A stretch of DNA of 64,000 bases from JACVRW01 sp963733885 (GTDB lineage: Bacteria; Actinomycetota; Thermoleophilia; Solirubrobacterales; Thermoleophilaceae): NCBI GenBank assembly GCA_963733885.1, contig CAVTES010000007.1:310001-374000 (forward strand), read 5' to 3'. The notes under the pieces are model-generated. The model saw only the letters and a program-made list of their open reading frames with translations. It had not been told where the DNA came from and did not search any database. The translations under genes and the position numbers were made by a program. This document shows positions 40,768 through 49,191 of the stretch, one piece after another (the stretch's first letter is position 1; each line of letters opens with the position of its first letter).

Positions 40768-41980
40768 AGCGGTCGGGGTCGAAGGGGCTCAGATCGAGCT
40801 CCGGCGGCTCGCCGCAGATCGCCTGCGCCACCAGCCTCCCGGTGATCGGTCCGTGCGCCACGCCGGCGCCCTCGTGGCCGGTGGCAATGAAGAGGCCCTC
40901 GGCGGCGTTGGTGGGGCCGATCGCGGGGAGGCCGCCGGGGAGCCAGGGGCGCAGGCCGGCCCAGGCTGACTCAGTTGTCAGATCGGCGATGCCGGGCGCG
41001 ATTCGTGCGGCGGCGCGAAGCATCGCATTGCTCACGTCGGGGTCCACGAACAGGTCAAAGCCCCGCCGCTCCCGGCTCGAGCCAACCAGCACGTGGCCGT
41101 CGAGGGTCGTCTCCATGACCGTGCTCACCTGGAGCCCGGCGTCCTCGCTCTCGACGGCCGCCATGTAGCCCCCGTCGATCACCTTGTGACGGAGGAAGCC
41201 GGGCTGGTGCTGGAGCCGTACGAGCTGCCCCTTGCGCGGCTCGACCGGCAGGTGAAGGCCGGCCGTCCGGGCGAGTGCGGCACTCCAAGCGCCGCAGGCG
41301 AGAACGACAACGGCGGCAAAGAGGGGGCCCTCGGGCGTGGCCACCCCCTCGACCCGAGGGGGTCCGGCACGAAAGTGGCCCATAGGTCGCCTAACGTGTG
41401 GAACCCCCTCGCCGAACGCCGGCTCGGGCTCCCCCTCTTTGCTGCCGTTCAGAACGATCCGCGTCACCTCACGGCCCGTCTCAATACGAGCGCCAAGCGC
41501 CGCAGCCTCCCTGGCCAACCCCCGCGCTACCGCCCGCGGCGCGCACTGCAGATCGTCCGGAAACCACGACGCCCCGAGCATCGGACCGCTCAGCGAAGGC
41601 TCAACCGAGCGCAGCTCGTCAACAGACAGCAACGAGCACCGCACCCCCGCGGCCTGCAGCCCCGACAGCCGCTCCGCCTCCGCCGCCCAGCCCGCCTCCT
41701 CGGCATGCGCCACCAGCGCCCCCTTGCGCCGGACCCCGGCCTCCTCCCCGAGCAGCTCCTCGATCTCGGAGTACAGCCCCAAGCCACGCACCGCGAGCCC
41801 AAGCTCAGGTCCCGGCCGCTTGTCGCAACACAACACGTTCCCCTCCCCCAGCCCTGTCGTTCCACCCGAGACCGCGCCGCGATCAACCAAGCAGACCGAC
41901 ATCCCCCGCGAAGCGAGCTCGTACGCGCAAGAACAGCCGACGATCCCGGCCCCGACAACCACCACGTCGTACGAGCTCAG
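40754..41980 (-). CDS. FAD-dependent D-amino acid / hydroxyproline oxidoreductase
   Basis: 408 residues. Rossmann motif YDVVVVGAGIVGCSCAYEL and C-terminal GLFIATGHEGAGVAHGPITG, as in DadA/HypO-like flavoproteins. Coupled to a proline-racemase-family epimerase, it probably oxidises cis-4-hydroxy-D-proline or a related D-imino acid. The frame has no ATG at the right place: CTG at 41980 overlaps the upstream stop (CTGA), like the GTGA/ATGA overlaps elsewhere here; GTG at 41965 would cut into beta-1 but still keep GAGIVG. Confidence 0.88.
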   Translation of the reverse strand: MSSYDVVVVGAGIVGCSCAYELASRGMSVCLVDRGAVSGGTTGLGEGNVLCCDKRPGPELGLAVRGLGLYSEIEELLGEEAGVRRKGALVAHAEEAGWAAEAERLSGLQAAGVRCSLLSVDELRSVEPSLSGPMLGASWFPDDLQCAPRAVARGLAREAAALGARIETGREVTRIVLNGSKEGEPEPAFGEGVPHVRRPMGHFRAGPPRVEGVATPEGPLFAAVVVLACGAWSAALARTAGLHLPVEPRKGQLVRLQHQPGFLRHKVIDGGYMAAVESEDAGLQVSTVMETTLDGHVLVGSSRERRGFDLFVDPDVSNAMLRAAARIAPGIADLTTESAWAGLRPWLPGGLPAIGPTNAAEGLFIATGHEGAGVAHGPITGRLVAQAICGEPPELDLSPFDPDRFSPG

Positions 41981-42978
41981 AGAGAGAACCCTGCCGGGAA
42001 CGGATCCTCGGGGTCCAGCACGTACTGCCCCATCCCCGTGATCCAGGCCCGCCCCGTGATCTCCGGCACCACGGCAGGCAGGTCGCCCACCGCGGTCTCC
42101 GCAACGATCCGCCCGCCGAAGCGCGTGCCGATCACCGACCGGTTCACGAACTCCTCGCCGACGCGGAGCTCGCCGCGGGCGTGCAGCGCCGCCAGCTTGG
42201 CCGACGTTCCGGTGCCGCACGGTGAGCGGTCGAGCCAGCCCGGGTGAATCGAGGTCGCGCTGCGCTGGGAGCGCGGGCCGTCCTCGCCCGGCGCCGTGAA
42301 GATCACGTGCCGACATCCCGCGATGCGCTCGTCCGCGGGGTGCACGGGCAGATCGGATTCGTTGATCGCCGCCATCACCTCGAGGCCGCGCTCGATCAGC
42401 TCGTCGCCGCGCGCCGGGTCCACCGTCAGACCCGCGGCCGAAGCCGGCAGGATCGCGTAGAAGTTGCCGCCGAAAGCCATGTCATAGGGGAGCGTGCCGC
42501 CGTTCACGCGCACCTCCCGGTCGCGGCCGAGCAGGAACGACGGCACGTTCCGAAGCGCCACCGAGCGCGCCCGGCCCTCCTCCACGGAAACGCGCGCCTC
42601 CACGAGGCCGGCGGGCGTGTCGAGCCTCACGACCGTCTCCGGCTCGGTCACCTCGACCATGCCGGTCTCCACAAGCACGGTCGCCACGCCGATCGTGCCG
42701 TGCCCGCACATCGGGAGGCAGCCGGAGACCTCGATGAACACGACGCCCCAGTCCGCCTCGGGCAGGAGCGGCGGCTGGAGGATGGCGCCCGACATGGCCC
42801 CGTGTCCGCGCGGCTCGCGCATGAGCAGCAGGCGCAGGTCGTCCATGTGGCGCTCGAAGTGGAGCTTGCGCTCGAGCATCGTGTCGCCCGGGATTGGGCC
42901 GACTCCGCCCGTGATCACGCGCGTGGGCATGCCCTCCGTGTGAGAGTCGACGGCCGCGAAGACGCGGCTCGCTCTCAC
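41977..42978 (-). CDS. proline racemase / 4-hydroxyproline 2-epimerase family protein
   Basis: 333 residues. Both catalytic cysteines are present, Cys91 (MCGHGTIG) and Cys254 (SPCGTGTSAKLA), which indicates a two-base epimerase rather than a trans-3-hydroxyproline dehydratase (Cys to Ser/Thr). The neighbours (DapA-like lyase, D-amino-acid-type oxidase) match trans-4-hydroxy-L-proline catabolism. The GTG start overlaps the DapA-like stop and its stop overlaps the oxidase start: three coupled genes. Confidence 0.92.
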   Translation of the reverse strand: MRASRVFAAVDSHTEGMPTRVITGGVGPIPGDTMLERKLHFERHMDDLRLLLMREPRGHGAMSGAILQPPLLPEADWGVVFIEVSGCLPMCGHGTIGVATVLVETGMVEVTEPETVVRLDTPAGLVEARVSVEEGRARSVALRNVPSFLLGRDREVRVNGGTLPYDMAFGGNFYAILPASAAGLTVDPARGDELIERGLEVMAAINESDLPVHPADERIAGCRHVIFTAPGEDGPRSQRSATSIHPGWLDRSPCGTGTSAKLAALHARGELRVGEEFVNRSVIGTRFGGRIVAETAVGDLPAVVPEITGRAWITGMGQYVLDPEDPFPAGFSL

Positions 42979-43858
42979 CCGGCGACCCCCGCCCCGAGCG
43001 CCGCCACCGCCTCCTCGACCCGGCGCCGCTCCTCGGCGGTCAGCTCGAGCCGCGGCGGCCGGCAGGGCCCGCCCTCGCGGCCGACGAGGTCCATGCCGGC
43101 CTTGAAGAACTGCACGAGCTTGGGGTGCATGTCGAGCCGGGCGAGCGGAAGGATGCGCCCGTACACGGCGCGCGCCTCCTCCAGCCGCCCCTCCCGCAGA
43201 ACCGGAACAAGTCGACGCATTCGCGCGGCGCCACGTTCACCACTCCCGAGATCCAGCCGGTGGCGCCCGCGCAGAATCCCTCGAGCGCCCAGTCGTCGCC
43301 ACCCACCAGCACCTCGAAGTCGTCCGTCGCGTTGAGGAGCTCCGCGAGGCGGCGGGCATCGCCGGAGCACTCCTTGATCGCCACCAGGCCGTCGATCTCG
43401 GCCAGCCGCGCGATCAGCGCCGGCGGCATGTCGGTGCCGCTCGCCTTCGGGTTGTTGTAGGCCATGATCGGCAGCTCGGTGGACTCGGCGACCGCCCGGT
43501 AGAAGGCCTCGATCTCGCGCGCGTCGCCCTCGTAGCCGAGCGGCGGCAGCAGCATGAGCGCGCCCGCGCCGGCCGCGGCGGCGTCGGCGGCGAGCGAGAT
43601 CGAGCGCGCCGGGGTCTCGCTCGACACTCCCGCCGTCACGGTCACGCGCCCGCTGCTCGCCTCCACGAGCGTCTCGATCACGTGGCGGCGCTCCCCGGCG
43701 TTGAGGCTCTGTGCCTCGCCCATCGTCCCGGTGCCGACCAACCCCGTGACGCCCGAGTCGAGCAGCCATTCGACGTTGCGGGCGAGCGCGCCCGTGTCGA
43801 TCTCACCGCCCTCGTCGAACGGCGTCAGGACGGCGGGAACGACACCTTCGAAGCGCAT
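42975..43858 (-). pseudogene. DapA-family lyase/deaminase, single-base frameshift
   Basis: Dihydrodipicolinate-synthase fold with GTGTMGEAQSL, Tyr134 (MAYNNPK) and the Schiff-base Lys162 (AIKECSG). In hydroxyproline clusters this family supplies pyrroline-4-hydroxy-2-carboxylate deaminase. The frame breaks at about 43193-43200: VDLFRFC continues as EGRLEEARAVYGRIL only after shifting by one base, as if one base is missing in TGC-GGGAG. The second frame ends exactly in the GTGA overlap with the epimerase gene, so the intact ancestor was ~294 aa. Either a real lesion or a sequencing error in a G/C run. Confidence 0.85.
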
Positions 43859-43887
43859 GCACGAGCCTCCATCCGGTCGAGGAGGCT

Positions 43888-44880
43888 CTAGCTTCGCACG
43901 TCGTACGTGGTCTCAGGATCTGGCCGCCGCGGCCCCGCCGGCACTCGGGCCCCTGCGGGCGGCGGCTTGCGCCCGACCGCCCCGGCGGCCAGCGCGGCGG
44001 CGCCGAGGAGGATCAGGATCAGCGGCCATCCCAGGAACGAGCTGTCCGGCTCGTCGCCCTCGAGCAGCGCGTTGATCTCGAGGCCCTGGATGAATGCGAA
44101 CGCCAGCAGCCCAACGAAGCCGACGTACGCCGGTCCGCGGGACGCCGCGAGGGCGCCGTAGGCGACCAGGGCGAGGGAAAAGACGAGCAGGAAGAGGTCC
44201 CAGACGAAGCCCTGGCCCTCGCCACCGGGGAGGGCCTGAGCGTCGAAGAAGATGGCGCCAAGAACGCTGCCGGCCCCGTCCACCAGCCCGACGAGTCCCA
44301 CGAGCACGCCCGCGATGCCCGCGGCCGTGACGAGCTCCGGGGCCTGGGGCGCCTCGCGCTTCGTGAGAGCGAAGGCCACCGCCGCGTATGCGACGCAGAG
44401 CACCAGCAGCAGCCAGCGGAACGCGGTGCCGCTCGGGTCGTCCAGGATCATCTCGAAGAAGAACAGCCAGGCCGCGATCCCGGCCACGGCGGCGAGCAGG
44501 GCCTGGTAGGCGGCGCCGACCCGGAACGACGCGAACGCCGCCAGCCCGGCGACGCAGGCGAAGAGGAGGAAGCCGAACCCCGCAGAATCGGTGTCGATCC
44601 CGACCACGTCCCAGAGCTGGCCGAAGGCGAGCACGGAGAGCAAGACGCCGGCGACCATCAGCACGGCGTGCCAGCGGGCCACCGCGCCGGCGGCCAGCGC
44701 GCCCAAGGCGCCGAGGGCGAACACGATCGCGCACGGGATGCCCACCGCGAGCAGCAGCGGGAAGGCGGCCCAGTCGTCCGTCTTGCGCAGGAACAGGATC
44801 GCCGGGCCCACCGCGAACAGCACCCCGCCGACCATCCGCAGCAGGTCGCCGCGCGAATCGGGCTCGAGTGCCTGCGCCAT
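43888..44880 (-). CDS. polytopic membrane protein, function unknown
   Basis: 330 residues with about ten hydrophobic segments spread over the whole length (for example AVGPAILFLRK, IPCAIVFALGALGALAAG, FGFLLFACVAGLAAFASF, GWPLILILLGAAALAAG) and a short proline/arginine tail. No transporter motif is visible. It stands between the hydroxyproline genes and the sugar dehydrogenase on the same strand, with 40 bp to the latter. Confidence 0.8.
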   Translation of the reverse strand: MAQALEPDSRGDLLRMVGGVLFAVGPAILFLRKTDDWAAFPLLLAVGIPCAIVFALGALGALAAGAVARWHAVLMVAGVLLSVLAFGQLWDVVGIDTDSAGFGFLLFACVAGLAAFASFRVGAAYQALLAAVAGIAAWLFFFEMILDDPSGTAFRWLLLVLCVAYAAVAFALTKREAPQAPELVTAAGIAGVLVGLVGLVDGAGSVLGAIFFDAQALPGGEGQGFVWDLFLLVFSLALVAYGALAASRGPAYVGFVGLLAFAFIQGLEINALLEGDEPDSSFLGWPLILILLGAAALAAGAVGRKPPPAGARVPAGPRRPDPETTYDVRS

Positions 44881-44920
44881 CCGGGCCGGAGGCTGTCAGC
44901 GAAAGCGGACGGAACTGCCG

Positions 44921-46156
44921 TCAGCCGCGGCCGATGCGGTAGACGAGCCCCGAGAGCGACACGGCGTAGACGCGGCCGCGAGCGTCCTCCCCGAAGGAGA
45001 CGAGGTCCGAGACGCGTAGCCCGGTCGGGCGAGTCGGGGCGCTCGGCCGCTTGAGGAAGGCCAGCCGGAGTCCGGGGTTGCAGAGGTCCCCGTAGATGTA
45101 GCGGCCGTAGAAGCGGGTGCCGCGCAGCGACGGGTCGCGGATCACGTAGCCGCCGATGATCGAGCAGTAACCGCCGCCATGGTTGTGCGCGATCACCGGG
45201 GACACGTGTCCGGGCGCCCTGCCGCCCTCGAAGCTGTTGCGGCCCTCGAAGACGTCCCAGCCGAAGTTGTAGCCGCCGGCCGGCGCACGACCGCCGTCTC
45301 GTCCCGGCACGAAGTCGATCTCCTCGATCTCGGCTTCGCCCACGTCGCCGACCGTCAGGTGGCCCCGCTGTCGGTCGAAGGAGAAGCGGTAGGGGTTGCG
45401 CAGGCCGTACGCGTAGACCTCGCCGCGCGCGCCGCTCCGGCCCCGGAACGGGTTGGACGAGGGGATGTCGTAGCCGCCCCCCGGCCGCGGGTCGATTCGC
45501 ACCAGCTTGCCGAGGATGCGCCCGAGGTTCTGGGCGTTCTCGTCGGGGTCGCCGCCTCCCCCGCCGTCGCCGAAGCCCGCGTAGAGCATGCCGTCGGGGC
45601 CCACCTGCAGCTGCCCGCCCTTGTGGTTGTGGCGCGAGTGCGGCACGCGCATCACCGAGACCCGCGACGCCGGGTCAGCCCGGTTCGGGTCGCTTGCGCG
45701 CCGGAACTGGTCGATCTGGATGAAGCCGTCGTTGTCGGTGTAGTAGACGAAGAAGCGTCCCGAGCTCCGGTAGTCGCGCGCGAACGCCATCGACAAGAGG
45801 CCGCCCTCGCCGCCCGTGGAGACGAGGTCGGAGATGTCGAGGAACGGCGAGCGGCGCCGCCCGTGCACGACCACGATGCTGCCCTCGCGCTGCACGACGA
45901 AGCGCCGGCGACGGTCGCCGCGCGGCGCGGCGATGTAGGTCGGGCTCTCGAAGCGGCCGAGCAGGAGCAGCCGCACCGGCCGGCCGCCCTGAGCGGGCGC
46001 TGCGGTCGAGCCCTCCTCGCCGGTCGCGGAGCCCTGCTGCGCCGTCTGCCCCTGCCCGCCCGGCTCGGCCGTGGGCGTGTCCTCGTCGTCCCTGGAACAG
46101 CCGGAGAGCGCGGAGAGCGCGAACGCGACGGCGAGCATCGATCGGCAGGCGCTCAC
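44921..46156 (-). CDS. PQQ-dependent sugar dehydrogenase-like lipoprotein
   Basis: 411 residues. Lipoprotein signal peptide MLAVAFALSALSGC with lipobox LSGC, a low-complexity linker, then a six-bladed propeller of the soluble glucose/aldose dehydrogenase family (Yli-I-like): GGEGGLLSMAFARDY, HNHKGGQLQVGPDGMLYAGFGDGG, YAYGLRNPYRFSFD, VGDVGEAEIEEIDF. It probably oxidises a sugar at the outer face of the membrane; PQQ synthesis genes are not in the window. GTG 46156 or ATG 46138 may be the start. Confidence 0.9.
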   Translation of the reverse strand: MSACRSMLAVAFALSALSGCSRDDEDTPTAEPGGQGQTAQQGSATGEEGSTAAPAQGGRPVRLLLLGRFESPTYIAAPRGDRRRRFVVQREGSIVVVHGRRRSPFLDISDLVSTGGEGGLLSMAFARDYRSSGRFFVYYTDNDGFIQIDQFRRASDPNRADPASRVSVMRVPHSRHNHKGGQLQVGPDGMLYAGFGDGGGGGDPDENAQNLGRILGKLVRIDPRPGGGYDIPSSNPFRGRSGARGEVYAYGLRNPYRFSFDRQRGHLTVGDVGEAEIEEIDFVPGRDGGRAPAGGYNFGWDVFEGRNSFEGGRAPGHVSPVIAHNHGGGYCSIIGGYVIRDPSLRGTRFYGRYIYGDLCNPGLRLAFLKRPSAPTRPTGLRVSDLVSFGEDARGRVYAVSLSGLVYRIGRG

Positions 46157-46185
46157 GCAGCCTCAGTATGGCAACGGCGCGGGGA

Positions 46186-46203
46186 GCGGGGCCGAGGCCC
46201 CGC
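46186..46203 (-). terminator. GC hairpin between LVIVD/RTX gene and sugar dehydrogenase gene
   Basis: GCGGGGCC-GA-GGCCCCGC is an 8-bp perfect dyad 29 bp after the stop of the LVIVD/RTX gene, with no U-run. It is a likely transcription end or attenuator between two co-directional genes. Confidence 0.35.
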
Positions 46204-46231
46204 CCTCGTAGCCTCTTGTACTCGCTTTCGG

Positions 46232-49048
46232 CTAGCTGCCGCCTCGCCCGCGGCGGACACGCTCGCAGTTGTCCGCCACGCGGTCCCTGGCATCGGCGCG
46301 GACGCCGTCACGGCCAGCGCCGCAGTTGATGCGGTCGACCTCGCCGTTGCGGGCCGAGATCCGGTCGTTGCCGCCACCCCCTGAATAGCGGTTCCGTCCG
46401 TCGCCGCCGGTGAGGCGGTCGCGCCCGTTGCCACCCGACAGCCGGTCGCGGCCACCGTTGCCGGACAGGCGGTCGGCGCCGTCGCCGCCGGACACGCTGT
46501 CGGCGCCCGCGTTGCCGGACATCCGATCGTTGCCGCCGCCGCCGGACGAGGTGTCGTTGCCCCCGTCGCCCGACACCCTGTCGTTGCCCGCGCCTGCGAA
46601 CAGCCGGTCGCGTCCGGCGTCGCCGGACACGGTGTCGTCGCCGCCCTCGCCGGCCAGGCGGTCGTTGCCGCCGTTGCCGTCGAGGCAGTCCTCGCCGCCT
46701 CGAGCCTCCACGCTGTCGGCGCCGCCAGCGCCGCCGATGCGGTCGCCGAACGGGCTCCCGATGATCGTGTCGTTGGACGCGGATCCCACGAACGGGTTGA
46801 AGCAGCGGCCGCCGTCAGTTGCCACTGCAACCAGGCTGGCGGTGGCCGTGTTCGAGTCCGCCGCACCGTCGTTCGCGCGGAAGGTGAACGATCCCGCGGG
46901 GCCGAGACGGTCGCCGGTGTGCGTATAGGTCCAGCCGGCCGCGGGGGGCTTGTCCGCGACCGTGCCGCCGGCCGGAGTCGACAGCCGCGATTGGCGCAGC
47001 GGGTTCCCGTTCGCATCGGTGCATGCGAGCGGCACATCTGCCGAGCCGCCGAACGGCACCATCACCGTGGTGTTGCTGCACACCGGGCTCTGAGCCGCTC
47101 CCGGACCCGTGTAGCGAAGGATCACGAGACCGAAATCGCGGTCGGAGCCGGCGATAAGCCGCTGACCAGCCGGGGTGGTGAATTGCTCGACGCCCCAGAA
47201 GTTCGAGCCTCCGTCGGCGATCCATGCGCCGGTCTCCTCCAGCCCGTTCTGGCGGCTGAAGCGGAACACCCGGATGCCGCCCGCGTAGTACGAGCTGTAG
47301 GCCAGGTACTCCGTCGGGTCGGTCGCGAACTCGTGGATCGACAGGTCCCCGAAGCCACTCGCGAAGCGCGGGTCACGCGCCTCATCGATGGCAAAGGCGT
47401 CGATCGGCTGGCCGGTCTGCGCGTCGTACAGATGCGCGTAGCCCCAGCCGTCGAAGTCGGCGCCCACGCTGAGGGTCGGCCCGGCCGTGCCGGGAGCCGG
47501 CGTGGTCGTCGAGGTCGATAGCACCCCCTCGGCTCCCATGGCGTCCACGCGACGCATGTGCCCGCCCGGGATTACCGGAGGTCCGTCGGCGTCGACCGTG
47601 AGCATGTTCACCTGGCCGTCATCGGGACGCACCTGGTTGAAGACGATCACGCCGTCCCAGCCGGCGGCTGCGGCGTTGTCGAACTTGTCGGCGAAGCCGC
47701 AGGCGTTGTTCGGCGGGACGGCCGGCGGCGGCAGCACGCCTCCACGCTCGATCAGCGCGATGTCGTCGGTGTTCGGATCGTCGGGGGTCGGGGCCTGTGT
47801 GATGGTTGCCGGGTTGCAACCGTCGCCGACGAACGTCGAGGGCCCTTCCATGCGCCCATCGGCCAGATTGGCGATTCGCACCGGGTTGTCGCCGCCCTCG
47901 ACAATGCTCTTCGCCCTGCCGTTGGTGTCCCCGCTCAGTGACCGAGCGATGTTGCGGAAGGGCGCGAAGTCCTCGTCCGCCGCCAGCAGGAACTGGTTGT
48001 CGAACGAGAACTCACCCTGGTGGGCGTTGCCCTCCGGCGTGAGGCCGGTGCCCGGAAGCAGCGGATCCTCGCCGGAGAACGCGGTGTCGTTGATGAGCAC
48101 CGGGTTGGCCGGATCGCTCACGTCCATCTGGACATAGCCGGCGTCCCAGTAGTCGGACTTCATGACCGGCCGTCCGCCGATGTTCTTTACGACCACGTCG
48201 TGGTGCAACACAAGGCCGCCATTGGCTTCCTCGGCGTCCAGGATCTCCGGGAACAGCTCGACGAGGTCGTGGTCGCCGACCATGACCGGGTTGGCCGGAT
48301 CGGTGATGTCGAAGATGTCGACGTCCGTGAACTCGATGTTGTCGGTCGCCACCAGAAACGCGCGCGGGCCGTCCTGCCACACGAATACCGAGTGGTAGGA
48401 GTTCGAGATCGTGCGCGGCGCAGTCGCCGGATTGTTGTCGGGATCCTTGTCGCCCGCGTTGCGCACCAACGGGACGGGGTTCGCCGGGTCGGTGACGTTG
48501 TAAAGGTCGAAGCCGCCGCCGCTCGTGTCCACGCCGGGCGGCCTGCAGCCCGGCGGGTCGAGCGCGAGGTTCGAGCCGTACGTTTCGTTGTTCACCGCAA
48601 GGATGTCGCCCTGGAACTGCGGCGTGCTGATCGAGACCACGTGGGCGCCCTCGCCGTGGTAGTACGGCTGGTCGGCTGGAATGTGCGTGACGAGCTGCGG
48701 GCTGCTGGGGTTGCGGATGTCGACGACGTATGTGCCGCCGTCGCGGCACTGCGGATCGTCCCACGAGTTGAGGTATGCAAAGCCCTTGTGCACCGCCAAG
48801 TCAGCAATCTGGCCAGGGCGGACGCCCGGTATCTCGAGCGTGCCGACGACCTCCATGTTCTCCTGCCGACCCGGCAGGTTCGACGGGGTTGGCGGCAGCT
48901 CCGCCAAAGCGCTCTGCAGCAGTGCCCCATCCCCAGTGAGTTGCTTGCTCCGGTTGCCGGGCGCCGCGACGACCGCGGGCGCCGCTACTAGGACAAGCGC
49001 GAGCGCCGCGAGAGTCCCTCGCAGCGCCTCATTCCTTCTGATCCCCAC
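46232..49048 (-). CDS. exported LVIVD-repeat / PA-domain / RTX-like protein
   Basis: 938 residues. The GTG at 49048 has GGAGG 6 nt upstream and starts the signal peptide RGTLAALALVLVAAPAVVAA. LVIVD-type beta-propeller repeats (GGTYVVDIRNPSSPQLV; GGFDLYNVTDPANPVPLV) fill residues ~60-560 with a protease-associated-like insert (GWDGVIVFNQV). An Ig-like segment (GSFTFRANDGAADSN) precedes ~13 GGxGxD calcium repeats and the Cys-framed cap DRINCGAGRDGVRADARD...NCERV. A secreted or surface Ca2+-binding scaffold; no catalytic residues recognised. Confidence 0.88.
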   Translation of the reverse strand: MGIRRNEALRGTLAALALVLVAAPAVVAAPGNRSKQLTGDGALLQSALAELPPTPSNLPGRQENMEVVGTLEIPGVRPGQIADLAVHKGFAYLNSWDDPQCRDGGTYVVDIRNPSSPQLVTHIPADQPYYHGEGAHVVSISTPQFQGDILAVNNETYGSNLALDPPGCRPPGVDTSGGGFDLYNVTDPANPVPLVRNAGDKDPDNNPATAPRTISNSYHSVFVWQDGPRAFLVATDNIEFTDVDIFDITDPANPVMVGDHDLVELFPEILDAEEANGGLVLHHDVVVKNIGGRPVMKSDYWDAGYVQMDVSDPANPVLINDTAFSGEDPLLPGTGLTPEGNAHQGEFSFDNQFLLAADEDFAPFRNIARSLSGDTNGRAKSIVEGGDNPVRIANLADGRMEGPSTFVGDGCNPATITQAPTPDDPNTDDIALIERGGVLPPPAVPPNNACGFADKFDNAAAAGWDGVIVFNQVRPDDGQVNMLTVDADGPPVIPGGHMRRVDAMGAEGVLSTSTTTPAPGTAGPTLSVGADFDGWGYAHLYDAQTGQPIDAFAIDEARDPRFASGFGDLSIHEFATDPTEYLAYSSYYAGGIRVFRFSRQNGLEETGAWIADGGSNFWGVEQFTTPAGQRLIAGSDRDFGLVILRYTGPGAAQSPVCSNTTVMVPFGGSADVPLACTDANGNPLRQSRLSTPAGGTVADKPPAAGWTYTHTGDRLGPAGSFTFRANDGAADSNTATASLVAVATDGGRCFNPFVGSASNDTIIGSPFGDRIGGAGGADSVEARGGEDCLDGNGGNDRLAGEGGDDTVSGDAGRDRLFAGAGNDRVSGDGGNDTSSGGGGNDRMSGNAGADSVSGGDGADRLSGNGGRDRLSGGNGRDRLTGGDGRNRYSGGGGNDRISARNGEVDRINCGAGRDGVRADARDRVADNCERVRRGRGGS

Positions 49049-49145
49049 CTCTTGCCTCCTGTCGTGACGGTGGCCAGTCACGAGTCCGGCGGCCAGTTTA
49101 GGCCCCTCGATTGGTCGCCGCAACCCCATTTCTCGGGGGCGGGTA

Positions 49146-49161
49146 CCACCTACATAGGTGG
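49146..49161. promoter_or_regulatory. perfect palindrome upstream of LVIVD/RTX gene
   Basis: CCACCTA-CA-TAGGTGG is a 7-bp perfect dyad 98 bp upstream of the LVIVD/RTX start and 30 bp before the stop of the thrombospondin-3 gene. It is the only dyad in the 143-bp gap. It could be an operator for the minus-strand gene; the loop of 2 nt makes an RNA hairpin less likely. Confidence 0.35.
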
Positions 49162-49191
49162 AATGTGAACCTTATGGGTGGTTGTGCAGTT

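Noticed and set aside
46380..46760. Short regularly spaced DNA repeats resembling a CRISPR-like or satellite array
   Set aside because: The period is 27 bp and translates into GGxGxDxxx calcium-binding repeats; there are no unique spacers and no cas genes.
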